A stretch of DNA of 64,000 nt from Neptunicella sp048268085 (GTDB lineage: Bacteria; Pseudomonadota; Gammaproteobacteria; Enterobacterales; Alteromonadaceae): NCBI RefSeq assembly GCF_048268085.1, contig NZ_JBLWWF010000015.1, positions 1-64,000 on the forward strand, read 5' to 3'. Below, piece after piece: positions 1 to 6,943 of this stretch. Positions within the stretch are counted from its first letter, which is position 1; every line of letters starts with the position of its first letter. The notes under the pieces are model-generated. The model made no database searches. It saw only the letters and a program-made list of their open reading frames with translations, and was not told the DNA's origin. A program made the position numbers and the translations under genes.

Positions 1-36
1 GTGGATAGTAATGAAACCGCAGTGGAGCATTGATAT

Positions 37-69
37 AAAAAAGGCGGATCGACAAGATCCGCCTTCGGG
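37..69 (-). terminator. Rho-independent terminator of hpf
   Basis: A perfect 10-bp inverted repeat, AAGGCGGATC (41-50) and GATCCGCCTT (56-65), encloses a 5-nt loop. Read on the minus strand the stem is followed by a run of T (TTTTTTATA), the classical intrinsic terminator layout. It lies just after the stop codon of the minus-strand hibernation factor gene. Confidence 0.9.
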
Positions 70-83
70 GAAAAATTGAGAGA

Positions 84-440
84 TTAAGTTAAATCCATAC
101 CTTGAATAACTTCAGCGGCAATTTCAGGCGCAGTTGCCACCGGCTTTTTATGTAAATCATCTTTTAACTGACCTTTACGGTGCATTAGTGCGGCATCGAG
201 TTTTTTGGCTGCTTTGGCAATGGCCGGGTACATTACTTGATCTTTACCTGATGCGGCCAGGCGGCTGCCTTCGTAGTTGGTGACCAATTCAACCTCAAAT
301 TCACCATGTTCTTTGGCGATAATGGCATCGATGGCAATGAGAGAGGGAAAATGGCTGGCTAATTTCGATAATTTTTGTTCGACGTGTTCTCTAACGCTAT
401 CACTGATTTCTACGTGGTGGCCTGAAAGTTTAATCTTCAT
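84..440 (-). CDS. hpf: Ribosome hibernation promoting factor (HPF/YfiA family)
   Basis: A 118-aa protein of the HPF/RaiA family, which binds the decoding channel of the 30S subunit in stationary phase and either dimerises or silences ribosomes. The N-terminus (MKIKLSGHHVEISDSVREHVEQ) and the central segment rich in Lys/Arg followed by DLYAAI-like helix (MYPAIAKAAKKLDAAL) are typical. It is somewhat longer than the 95-aa E. coli Hpf but lacks the C-terminal domain of long HPF, so it is a short-form paralogue. An AAGGA ribosome site precedes the ATG. It is divergent from the acid phosphatase gene and followed by its own terminator. It could equally be named yfiA/raiA; the sequence alone does not settle which paralogue it is. 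Confidence 0.88.
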   Translation of the reverse strand: MKIKLSGHHVEISDSVREHVEQKLSKLASHFPSLIAIDAIIAKEHGEFEVELVTNYEGSRLAASGKDQVMYPAIAKAAKKLDAALMHRKGQLKDDLHKKPVATAPEIAAEVIQGMDLT

Positions 441-661
441 AGGTTTTCCTTTTTCAATTAACGTTACTACTGTCTTACTACTTTGTTTTTCTTTATCTTA
501 TAAATAGAGCTTGGGCCAATTTGACGATAATACAAGTAGGCTAAGTGTAATTAGGCATGGAATTTGGCGAGTTTGCTTATTGTTTAACCAGATTGACCGT
601 GGCTTAAGCGATATAATTAGGTTTTACGGTTATGCCTATATCATTTTCGGAAGGATCAGTT

Positions 662-1492
662 ATGTGTTCTCAATTTTTACGTACTATCGCCTTATCCATG
701 CTGTTTTTAGTCAGTACATCGACCATTTCAGTAGCGAAAGAGGTTAATCAACCGACATACACTGATGCCGAGTTAAACCAGCAATCAGTGATGGCGGTAT
801 TATGGACGCAAGTGTCAGGAGAATATCGCGCGTTGTCCTATCAGGCATTTAATGTGGCTAAAATGAGTCTGGATAATTATTTGGCGACCCACAAAGGTAA
901 CAAGAAAGTGGCGATTGTGGTGGATGCTGATGAAACAGTAATCAACAACTCGGCCTATAATGCATGGTTAATTAGTCAAGAGAAGAGCTACTCGCAACCT
1001 ACTTGGCAACAATGGATGCAAGCTGCTGAAGCACAGGCGATGCCCGGCGCTACAGAATTTTTAAACTATGTAAAACAACAGGGCGCAGAAGTATTTTACA
1101 TTACTAACCGTTACGAAAAAGGCCGTGCTGGTACAATGAAAAACATGCAGGCACTGGGTTTTCCTTTTGTGGATGATCAGCATTTGATTTTGCGCACCGA
1201 CACCGGTGACAAAGAGCCTCGTCGTCAACAGGTGCTGGTTAATTATGATATTGCCTTATTTATGGGCGATAACCTGAGTGATTTTTCTAATCAACTGGCA
1301 GCGGATAGCCTGACTGCAACCCGTACCGCGGTAGATAAAAACAGCACGCTGTTTGGTAGCCGGTATATTGTGCTGCCTAATCCCATGTATGGTGACTGGG
1401 AAGGTAAGGTTTATCAGCATGACTGGAGTGCCACTGCCAAACAAAAGAGTGATATGCGTCACGCCCATCTTAATGCTTGGGTTCCACAATAA
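662..1492 (+). CDS. Class C (e(P4)-type) acid phosphatase / 5'-nucleotidase
   Basis: A 276-aa exported phosphatase of the HAD superfamily, class C acid phosphatase (e(P4)) group; such enzymes dephosphorylate nucleotides outside the cytoplasm. The HAD motif I appears as DADET at about residue 88, and a downstream GDNLSDF matches the acidic metal-binding motif. I start at 662 because GGAAGGA lies 7 nt upstream and the protein then begins with a clean signal peptide (hydrophobic stretch ending SVAK). An in-frame ATG at 632 has no such site. Family members such as Haemophilus e(P4) are lipoproteins, but no lipobox cysteine is visible here, so a soluble periplasmic form is inferred. The next gene follows within a few bases and may be co-transcribed. 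Confidence 0.88.
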   Translation: MCSQFLRTIALSMLFLVSTSTISVAKEVNQPTYTDAELNQQSVMAVLWTQVSGEYRALSYQAFNVAKMSLDNYLATHKGNKKVAIVVDADETVINNSAYNAWLISQEKSYSQPTWQQWMQAAEAQAMPGATEFLNYVKQQGAEVFYITNRYEKGRAGTMKNMQALGFPFVDDQHLILRTDTGDKEPRRQQVLVNYDIALFMGDNLSDFSNQLAADSLTATRTAVDKNSTLFGSRYIVLPNPMYGDWEGKVYQHDWSATAKQKSDMRHAHLNAWVPQ

Positions 1493-1497
1493 TATCG

Positions 1498-2919
1498 ATG
1501 CCTAGCTCCAATAAATTATTACAAGGTCCGATTCATAAGGCGTTGTTATCGTTAGCTATTCCAATTGTATTGAATCAAATTTTACAATCGGCCTACCAAT
1601 TAACGGATGCCTTCTGGGTAGGGCGATTGGGGGCTGATGAAGTCGCTGCTGTGTCAGTCAGTATGCCGGTTACCTTTTTAGTTATCGCTTTAGGAGCCGG
1701 TCTTGCGATGGCAGGGGCAACATTATCGGCTCAATATATGGGCGCGAAAAAGTTCGATATGGTCAACCATGTGGCGGCACAAACCATGTTGATGGTGATA
1801 CTGGTTGCCATTGTGCTGGGATTGAGCGGCTATTTACTTTCCCCTTATTTTTTACATTTGTTGGGCGTTAGCCAATCGGTGTATGACAACGCATTGAAGT
1901 TTATGCATGTCTCATTTATTGGCGTTATCTTTGTGTTCACCTTTGCCATTTTTCAGGCCATTATGCGTGGAGTCGGGCAGGTTAAAGTACCGTTATTTAT
2001 TGTGTTGGGAACGGTTCTATTAAATTTTTTTCTTGATCCTTTATTTATTTATGGTTGGGGGGAGTATGACGGATTGGGCGTCATGGGTGCCGCCTTGGCT
2101 ACCCTGGTCACACAAGGCTTAGCGGCAATTTGCGGGATCACAATCTTTTTGAAGGGCCGTCATGGGATACATGTCACTCTGCAACATTTCAAACCTGACT
2201 TTGCCTATATTAAGCGCGCATTTTTTCTTGGAGCGCCAGGTTCAGTGGAGTTAGCCGCCCGTGCACTGGGGTTAATTATGCTGTCTTTTATCGTGGCGAG
2301 TTTTGGCACCATCACCATTGCGTCTTATGGCGTGGGCTCAAATATTTTACAGGTCGTCACTATTCCGGCCATGGGATTATCGATGGCGGTCTCGACGTTA
2401 GTCGGGCAAAACTTAGGGGCAAACCAAATTGAACGTGCCGCTAAAGTGGCGGTGATTGGTGCAACATGGGGATTGGTTGCATTAACTATTATCGGTGGAT
2501 TAGCCTATTGGTCTGCCCCACAGTTAGTCGCTTTTTTTATTCCTGATGATCAACAAGTGATTGAGCACGGAGCGCAGTTTGTTCGGATTATGTGCTTGAG
2601 CTGGGGATTTATTGGCGTGCAGCTGTGTATTGTCTCGACTTTTAGGGCATCAGGTAATATGGTCAATGCGATGTTACTGTCATTGTTATCTCAGTGGGTG
2701 TTTCAATTTCCACTGGCATATATTTTATCCAAGCATACCAGTTTACATGCCGTTGGTATCTGGTGGTCATTTACGATTACGAATATCTTAATCGCATTGG
2801 TATCAATAGTTTGGTTTGCTCGAGGTAGTTGGAAGAAAACCCGTTTAACAGAAGATGATAAAAACATTGTGCATATATCTGAAGAAACAATGATTGAAAT
2901 TGATGATCGTCATGCTTAG
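1498..2919 (+). CDS. MATE family multidrug/sodium efflux transporter
   Basis: A 473-aa integral membrane protein with about 12 hydrophobic segments arranged as two homologous halves, typical of MATE antiporters that exchange drugs or metabolites for Na+ or H+. The N-terminal signature (ALLSLAIPIVLNQILQSAYQLTDAFWVGRLGADEVAAVS) and the glycine-rich segments before residue 100 belong to the family. The ATG at 1498 is preferred. A TTG 21 bases earlier is in frame but lies within the phosphatase gene, which ends 5 bases before the ATG. No strong ribosome site is seen, consistent with translational coupling to the phosphatase gene. Substrate cannot be told from sequence. Confidence 0.9.
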   Translation: MPSSNKLLQGPIHKALLSLAIPIVLNQILQSAYQLTDAFWVGRLGADEVAAVSVSMPVTFLVIALGAGLAMAGATLSAQYMGAKKFDMVNHVAAQTMLMVILVAIVLGLSGYLLSPYFLHLLGVSQSVYDNALKFMHVSFIGVIFVFTFAIFQAIMRGVGQVKVPLFIVLGTVLLNFFLDPLFIYGWGEYDGLGVMGAALATLVTQGLAAICGITIFLKGRHGIHVTLQHFKPDFAYIKRAFFLGAPGSVELAARALGLIMLSFIVASFGTITIASYGVGSNILQVVTIPAMGLSMAVSTLVGQNLGANQIERAAKVAVIGATWGLVALTIIGGLAYWSAPQLVAFFIPDDQQVIEHGAQFVRIMCLSWGFIGVQLCIVSTFRASGNMVNAMLLSLLSQWVFQFPLAYILSKHTSLHAVGIWWSFTITNILIALVSIVWFARGSWKKTRLTEDDKNIVHISEETMIEIDDRHA

Positions 2920-2991
2920 CGGCTGTTGATTTATTGAAATTTCATCGTTTATCTATATGCTGCCAGAACGTGGATGAAACAGGGGGCTTGC

Positions 2992-3393
2992 ATGCCAAGA
3001 ACAGATTTGTATCAAATGGGAGTGGTTGGTCGAGTGCTGTGCGTAAAGCTTAAAAGCATTTCTACCAAAGCTTTAGTTGAGCAACTTCTTGATGAGGTTC
3101 AATATCTTGTTAAAGATATCCAGCATGAACCTTGGGCAGCCTATGTAGATATACGCGACTGGATCATGCCAAGCATGGAGGCATTAAATGGCTTCCAGGG
3201 TATTTATGATTGGTGTGCCGATAATAATCAAACTCATGAAGCGACAGTGTGTCGTTTTGATACCCAGAAAAATATTATTGGTGATGTATCCAGCTATGAA
3301 CCTGAATTTCATTTTTTTACCCAAAATGCCCAGGAAGCCGTTCAATGGCTTAATCAACAAGGGTTTGAGTTTGCCTTGCCCGACGGCTTCTAA
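2992..3393 (+). CDS. Hypothetical protein, possible SpoIIAA/STAS-like fold
   Basis: A 133-aa cytoplasmic protein with no signal peptide or membrane segment. I do not recognise a named family with certainty. The pattern of a central WAAYVDIRDW strand followed by a helix, and a C-terminal phenylalanine-rich strand then a QEAVQWLNQQGF helix, resembles small SpoIIAA/STAS-like proteins of proteobacteria; this is inference from pattern only. Start 2992 is chosen because AGGGGG sits 5 nt upstream; an in-frame ATG at 2974 has no such site. It lies between a transporter and an M14-type hydrolase without an obvious functional link. Confidence 0.7.
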   Translation: MPRTDLYQMGVVGRVLCVKLKSISTKALVEQLLDEVQYLVKDIQHEPWAAYVDIRDWIMPSMEALNGFQGIYDWCADNNQTHEATVCRFDTQKNIIGDVSSYEPEFHFFTQNAQEAVQWLNQQGFEFALPDGF

Positions 3394-3420
3394 TTATCTA
3401 ACACATCGTTGAGAACAATC

Positions 3421-4329
3421 ATGCAGCAATCATATCCTATTGGTGTTCCCGGCCAAATCTGGAATAGCCAACACAAAAAACAATGGTTTGAGCAACAAAC
3501 TATCAAACGGTCTTATAAGCAGGAAGTACTAGGTAAAATAGCCGGTCTGCATTCGCTTTTTGAAGTTATTCAATACGGAGCATTGCCTTACGATACGGAC
3601 AAGTATCCAGTCTTCATTCTTAAATCATCCAATTGGCAATTGGATCGGCCTGTTATATTAATTACCGGTGGTGTACACGGCTATGAAACCAGTGGTGTGC
3701 AAGGGGCATTGCGTTTTGCCGAGACAGTAGCGTCCAAATACGTCCAGCAGGTTAACTTTTTAATTGCTCCGTGTTTGAGCCCTTGGGGCTATGAAACCAT
3801 TAATCGCTGGAATCCTGATGCAATTGATCCTAACCGTTCCTTTTATGCCAATAGTCCCGCGGCGGAACCCCGTTTATTAATGGAATATTTGCAATCTCTC
3901 AATATAGAATTAACCGCTCATTTTGACTTGCACGAAACCACTGATACGGACAATTCTGAATTTGGTCCGGCTTTGGCCGCCCGTGATGGAGTGGAAAACG
4001 AAGAATGGGAAATTCCCGATGGCTTTTACACCGTAGGCAATAATCAAAATCCACAACCTGAATTTCAACAGGCGGTCATTGCTGCGGTTGAAAAAGTAAC
4101 CCATATTGCCCCTGCGGATAAATGGGGCAAAATAATAGGTACGCCGCAGGAACAAAAAGGTGTGATTAATTACGACATGGCCAAGTTAGGGCTATGTGGT
4201 GGCTTCAGCAATGCGACATATGTCACTACCACGGAAGTTTATCCGGATAGCCCAAGTGCGAATGATGAAATCTGCATTCAGGCACAAGTGGCCGCTATCA
4301 CTGGTGGATTGGATTACATATTAGCCTAA
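3421..4329 (+). CDS. M14 family zinc metallopeptidase / succinylglutamate desuccinylase-aspartoacylase-like
   Basis: A 302-aa cytoplasmic hydrolase of the M14 carboxypeptidase clan, subgroup near AstE and aspartoacylase. The zinc ligands are visible as H86-x-x-E89 in GGVHGYET and a third histidine in FDLHET (about residue 171); DPNRSF is the substrate-carboxylate-binding arginine motif of the aspartoacylase-like subgroup. Starting at the ATG 3421 rather than a TTG 12 nt upstream is a judgement; GAGAA lies 5 nt before it. Its stop overlaps by 4 bp the stop of the convergent zinc-ribbon gene. The amide or acyl substrate cannot be told. Confidence 0.82.
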   Translation: MQQSYPIGVPGQIWNSQHKKQWFEQQTIKRSYKQEVLGKIAGLHSLFEVIQYGALPYDTDKYPVFILKSSNWQLDRPVILITGGVHGYETSGVQGALRFAETVASKYVQQVNFLIAPCLSPWGYETINRWNPDAIDPNRSFYANSPAAEPRLLMEYLQSLNIELTAHFDLHETTDTDNSEFGPALAARDGVENEEWEIPDGFYTVGNNQNPQPEFQQAVIAAVEKVTHIAPADKWGKIIGTPQEQKGVINYDMAKLGLCGGFSNATYVTTTEVYPDSPSANDEICIQAQVAAITGGLDYILA

Positions 4330-4715
4330 TCGCCTAGCATTTCTCTTAGTTTACGTTCGGCGATTTCTGCCGGACTCAATTGATCATCCGGTTTTTTACT
4401 CCCATCAGCATCTGCCGCTTCATCACCAAATAAAGCGGCAAGCTTGGCTTTGGCTTGCTGATGTTTCTGACGTAGTGGTGTCTGGACATCGGAATTGGGA
4501 GAGAAATAATCACAAAAGTTGGCACTTTCCCGATCCGATACATGCTCAGCCCGTTCCTCTTTACAGTCTCCCCAACCACTATTATCAAAATGATCGCACA
4601 TACGGCATACATGCTGATCAGCACCACAACTCGCGCATTCCTCGCGTCGGGACATTGGCAGTATCACATTGGTTAAACGGTTACCGCATTGCCAGCAATG
4701 AAAATGATCTGACAC
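4326..4715 (-). CDS. Small cysteine-rich (zinc-ribbon-like) hypothetical protein
   Basis: A 129-aa soluble protein with three CxxC pairs in the first 45 residues (CWQCG, CASCG, CRMCD) and further cysteines near residues 52 and 68, suggesting one or two structural zinc sites. The C-terminal half is charged, Ala/Lys/Asp-rich and likely helical or disordered. The start is a GTG preceded by GGGGAAG. The gene runs convergently with the M14 hydrolase and overlaps its stop codon. I recognise it only as a conserved type of hypothetical protein; function unknown. Confidence 0.75.
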   Translation of the reverse strand: MSDHFHCWQCGNRLTNVILPMSRREECASCGADQHVCRMCDHFDNSGWGDCKEERAEHVSDRESANFCDYFSPNSDVQTPLRQKHQQAKAKLAALFGDEAADADGSKKPDDQLSPAEIAERKLREMLGD

Positions 4716-4859
4716 ACACTTCCCCTTGATTGCGTAAATGATGCTTTAAAGGATAGGGAAGTTGTCTCACAAAATCTATGTAACTGACCTAAAGATACCC
4801 GGTCTTTTTATTGAAATGCCCGATTATCCAACATTTACGTTGCTTTGCGGTATCGAGTG

Positions 4860-4961
4860 TTATTTTTTACTCATGGTGTTGTTAAACAACCGGTAAAAGG
4901 TTTGGGCAAAGTTTGTTTTATGTGCCGCTTTAGGTTGGTTGTTTGTTGTTGTATTCGTCAT
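4860..4961 (-). CDS. Predicted 33-aa SoxR-controlled small protein
   Basis: A short reading frame of 33 codons begins at ATG 4959-4961 and ends with TAA at 4860-4862. It is preceded by AGGAG (4969-4973) at good spacing. The peptide is Thr/Asn-rich at its start, then basic and aromatic (AAHKTNFAQTFYRLFNN), ends SKK, and has no hydrophobic segment. It lies directly downstream of a consensus SoxR-dependent promoter (5002-5032) that reads towards it, divergently from soxR, so it is the only visible target of that promoter in this direction. It matches no family I know. Coding status rests on the ribosome site and promoter, not on homology. Confidence 0.55.
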   Translation of the reverse strand: MTNTTTNNQPKAAHKTNFAQTFYRLFNNTMSKK

Positions 4962-5001
4962 GTTGTGTCTCCTATGAAGGTTAATTTCTGATTCGAGCCA
5001 C

Positions 5002-5032
5002 AGTCTAGAACCTCAAGTTAACTTGAGGTAAA
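5002..5032 (-). promoter_or_regulatory. SoxR box and SoxR-type promoter with 19-bp spacer
   Basis: CCTCAAGTTAACTTGAGG at 5011-5028 is a perfect 18-bp palindrome identical to the known SoxR box of the soxS promoter. On the minus strand it sits between a -35 element TTTACC (5027-5032) and a -10 element TAGACT (5002-5007) separated by exactly 19 bp, the overlong spacer that MerR-family activators correct by twisting DNA. The promoter drives transcription away from soxR towards the 33-codon ORF. Bound SoxR may also influence its own gene on the plus strand. Confidence 0.93.
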
Positions 5033-5070
5033 GTGTTTTTTACGATTTATTTTCTGATCAGGAATTTTAA

Positions 5071-5517
5071 GTGGAACAAGCGAACCTGACGGTAGGTTAT
5101 GTGGCTAAACGCTGTGGTGTTAAGGTTTCCACCCTGCATTTTTATGAAGACAAGGGACTGATCCAAAGCTGGCGCAATCAGGGAAATCAGCGGCGTTATA
5201 AACGGGATGTGTTGAGGCGGATATCGGTGATTAAGGCTGCGCAAAAAATGGGACTAGCTCTGGAGGATATTAAAGCTGCGTTTATACAGCTACCTAACCA
5301 GAGGACGCCTGATAAAGAGGATTGGGCCCAATTGTCGGCGATATGGCGAGCGCAGTTGGATGCGCGTATTGCCTATATGCAACGATTGCGCGATTCATTA
5401 ACCGGCTGTATTGGCTGTGGCTGCCTGTCGATGACAAAATGTCCGCTTTATAACCCCGATGATATTTTGGCTGAAGATGGTGTTGGGCCAGTGATTCTGG
5501 ATAGGGCTAAGGAATAG
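5071..5517 (+). CDS. soxR: Redox-sensitive transcriptional activator SoxR
   Basis: A 148-aa MerR-family regulator. The N-terminal winged helix (VGYVAKRCGVKVSTLHFYEDKGL) is followed by the dimerisation helix and the SoxR-specific [2Fe-2S] cluster motif with cysteines at 113, 116, 118 and 124 (CIGCGCLSMTKC). Oxidation of the cluster by superoxide, nitric oxide or redox-cycling compounds switches on the target promoter. The start is GTG with AGGAA just upstream. No soxS gene is nearby, so this SoxR probably acts directly on its regulon, as known for many non-enteric bacteria. A consensus SoxR box lies 43 bp upstream of the start. Confidence 0.97.
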   Translation: MEQANLTVGYVAKRCGVKVSTLHFYEDKGLIQSWRNQGNQRRYKRDVLRRISVIKAAQKMGLALEDIKAAFIQLPNQRTPDKEDWAQLSAIWRAQLDARIAYMQRLRDSLTGCIGCGCLSMTKCPLYNPDDILAEDGVGPVILDRAKE

Positions 5518-5585
5518 TATCTGTCACTTTGTTGTCATACTTGTTCGTTACCGTCGCTATAGAATTTTTGATTTTGTAATCGGCA

Positions 5586-6374
5586 TTGAAAAAGCTAAAA
5601 CGTTATCAGTACGAACGCTATGCGGTGTTGTGCAAACTGGCTTATCCACTGGTTTTTGATCATGTCTCTTTGGGGTTTTCTGAACAGGGGTACGCTGAAA
5701 TTGCTAATCGTTCCGGGCAGGTTATCGCTCGTATTCTGTGGCAACAGGATAAAAAGGAAGTCATCGTGGTATTCCGTGGTTCACAATCGTTAAGTGACTG
5801 GTTTATCAATTTATGCTGTTTACCCAAACGCAAACGGTTTGCCAATATTCGTTACGCAGTGCATATGGGATATGATCATTTACTCAATCAATCTACCACT
5901 CGACGCGGGCAACAGAGCGCTGAACGATGCAGTATTTATCAGCAGATAGAAAAGGTACTCGATCCCCTCATAGCATCCGGTAAGCGAATCAGTTTAACCG
6001 GTCATTCTTCCGGTGGGGCGTTGGCAATATTGGTGGCGGACAGGTTAGAACGCCGTTATCAGGGGGCGATCAAGCGGGTAGTCACTTTTGGTCAACCTTC
6101 ACCGGGATTTCGCAGTTTTCGTAAGCATTATTTATTGCACATGCGTACCTATCGTATTTGCTGTGATCTGGACATTATTACCTTTTTACCACCGTTTCCC
6201 GGCATTTTTGCTCATGTTGGGCGCAGTTTGTGGCTGCATAATGAAAGAATTTACGAAAATATCAGGCCATCGGTCAGGCTATACAAAACCCTGCTTAGTT
6301 GGATCATCTCACCGATTTCCTACCACTACATGAATAAATATATCCGTAATAAAGATTTTTTCGACAAGCGTTAG
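5586..6374 (+). CDS. Class 3 lipase family alpha/beta hydrolase
   Basis: A 262-aa serine hydrolase of the lipase_3 family. The nucleophile elbow is GHSSG with Ser at about residue 141, FRGS at 63-66 supplies the oxyanion-hole serine pattern of class 3 lipases, and DLDIITFLPP near residue 196 fits the catalytic aspartate segment. A catalytic histidine is probably in the last 60 residues. No signal peptide is evident. The start is a TTG with no good Shine-Dalgarno; no better start was seen because the N-terminal family sequence begins almost at once. Substrate unknown. Confidence 0.8.
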   Translation: MKKLKRYQYERYAVLCKLAYPLVFDHVSLGFSEQGYAEIANRSGQVIARILWQQDKKEVIVVFRGSQSLSDWFINLCCLPKRKRFANIRYAVHMGYDHLLNQSTTRRGQQSAERCSIYQQIEKVLDPLIASGKRISLTGHSSGGALAILVADRLERRYQGAIKRVVTFGQPSPGFRSFRKHYLLHMRTYRICCDLDIITFLPPFPGIFAHVGRSLWLHNERIYENIRPSVRLYKTLLSWIISPISYHYMNKYIRNKDFFDKR

Positions 6375-6460
6375 TGGTTGTCTGGTGATAGCTGACTGTT
6401 CTGGTTACTATTGACCCGTTTTATTACCCATGGGCAGAAGTATTCAATGGAACTTGAACG

Positions 6461-6943
6461 ATGAAAATTATTGTTGGATTGTTATTGGTTAGCCTGTTGA
6501 CTGCGTGTAGCAGTGCAACTAATCCTGTTTCGCGCGCAGGGATTCAAGGCGTGATTGAGGTAGAGCAACTGGTTGATGGTTACCCTGATTTTTCCGATGA
6601 ATACCATCGTTTCCAGCCCACAGAACGAGATTTCCAAAGAATGCGGAAACTGGAGGGGAAATCCATATTGGTGTTATTTGGGCTTTGGTGCCATGACAGC
6701 CAGCGGGAAGTCCCTCGCTTGATCAAACTCGTCGAGGGCTCGGGGGTGAAGTTAGCCAAAATGACATTGCTGGCGGTGGATGCCAACAAGCAAGAGTCGT
6801 CAGGTTTGGCGGAAAAAATGTCGCTCCGTTATACCCCGACCATTATTTTGCTGCAAAACGACCATGAATTAGGTCGAATAACAGAAAAACCAACGCGTTC
6901 ACTGAGTGAAGATCTGGTTAGTATGTTAAAAAGTGCCGATTAA
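6461..6943 (+). CDS. Thioredoxin-fold lipoprotein with monothiol CHDS motif
   Basis: A 160-aa exported lipoprotein: a hydrophobic signal ends in the lipobox LLTAC with Cys16 as the lipidation site. The rest follows a thioredoxin fold, with the active-site strand ending FGLWCHDS (Cys77) and a cis-proline segment YTPTI. The usual CxxC is replaced by CxxS, so it cannot act as a dithiol oxidoreductase in the normal way; a binding, isomerase-like or mixed-disulfide role is possible. It ends in a 4-bp overlap with the stop of the convergent chemoreceptor gene. Confidence 0.78.
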   Translation: MKIIVGLLLVSLLTACSSATNPVSRAGIQGVIEVEQLVDGYPDFSDEYHRFQPTERDFQRMRKLEGKSILVLFGLWCHDSQREVPRLIKLVEGSGVKLAKMTLLAVDANKQESSGLAEKMSLRYTPTIILLQNDHELGRITEKPTRSLSEDLVSMLKSAD

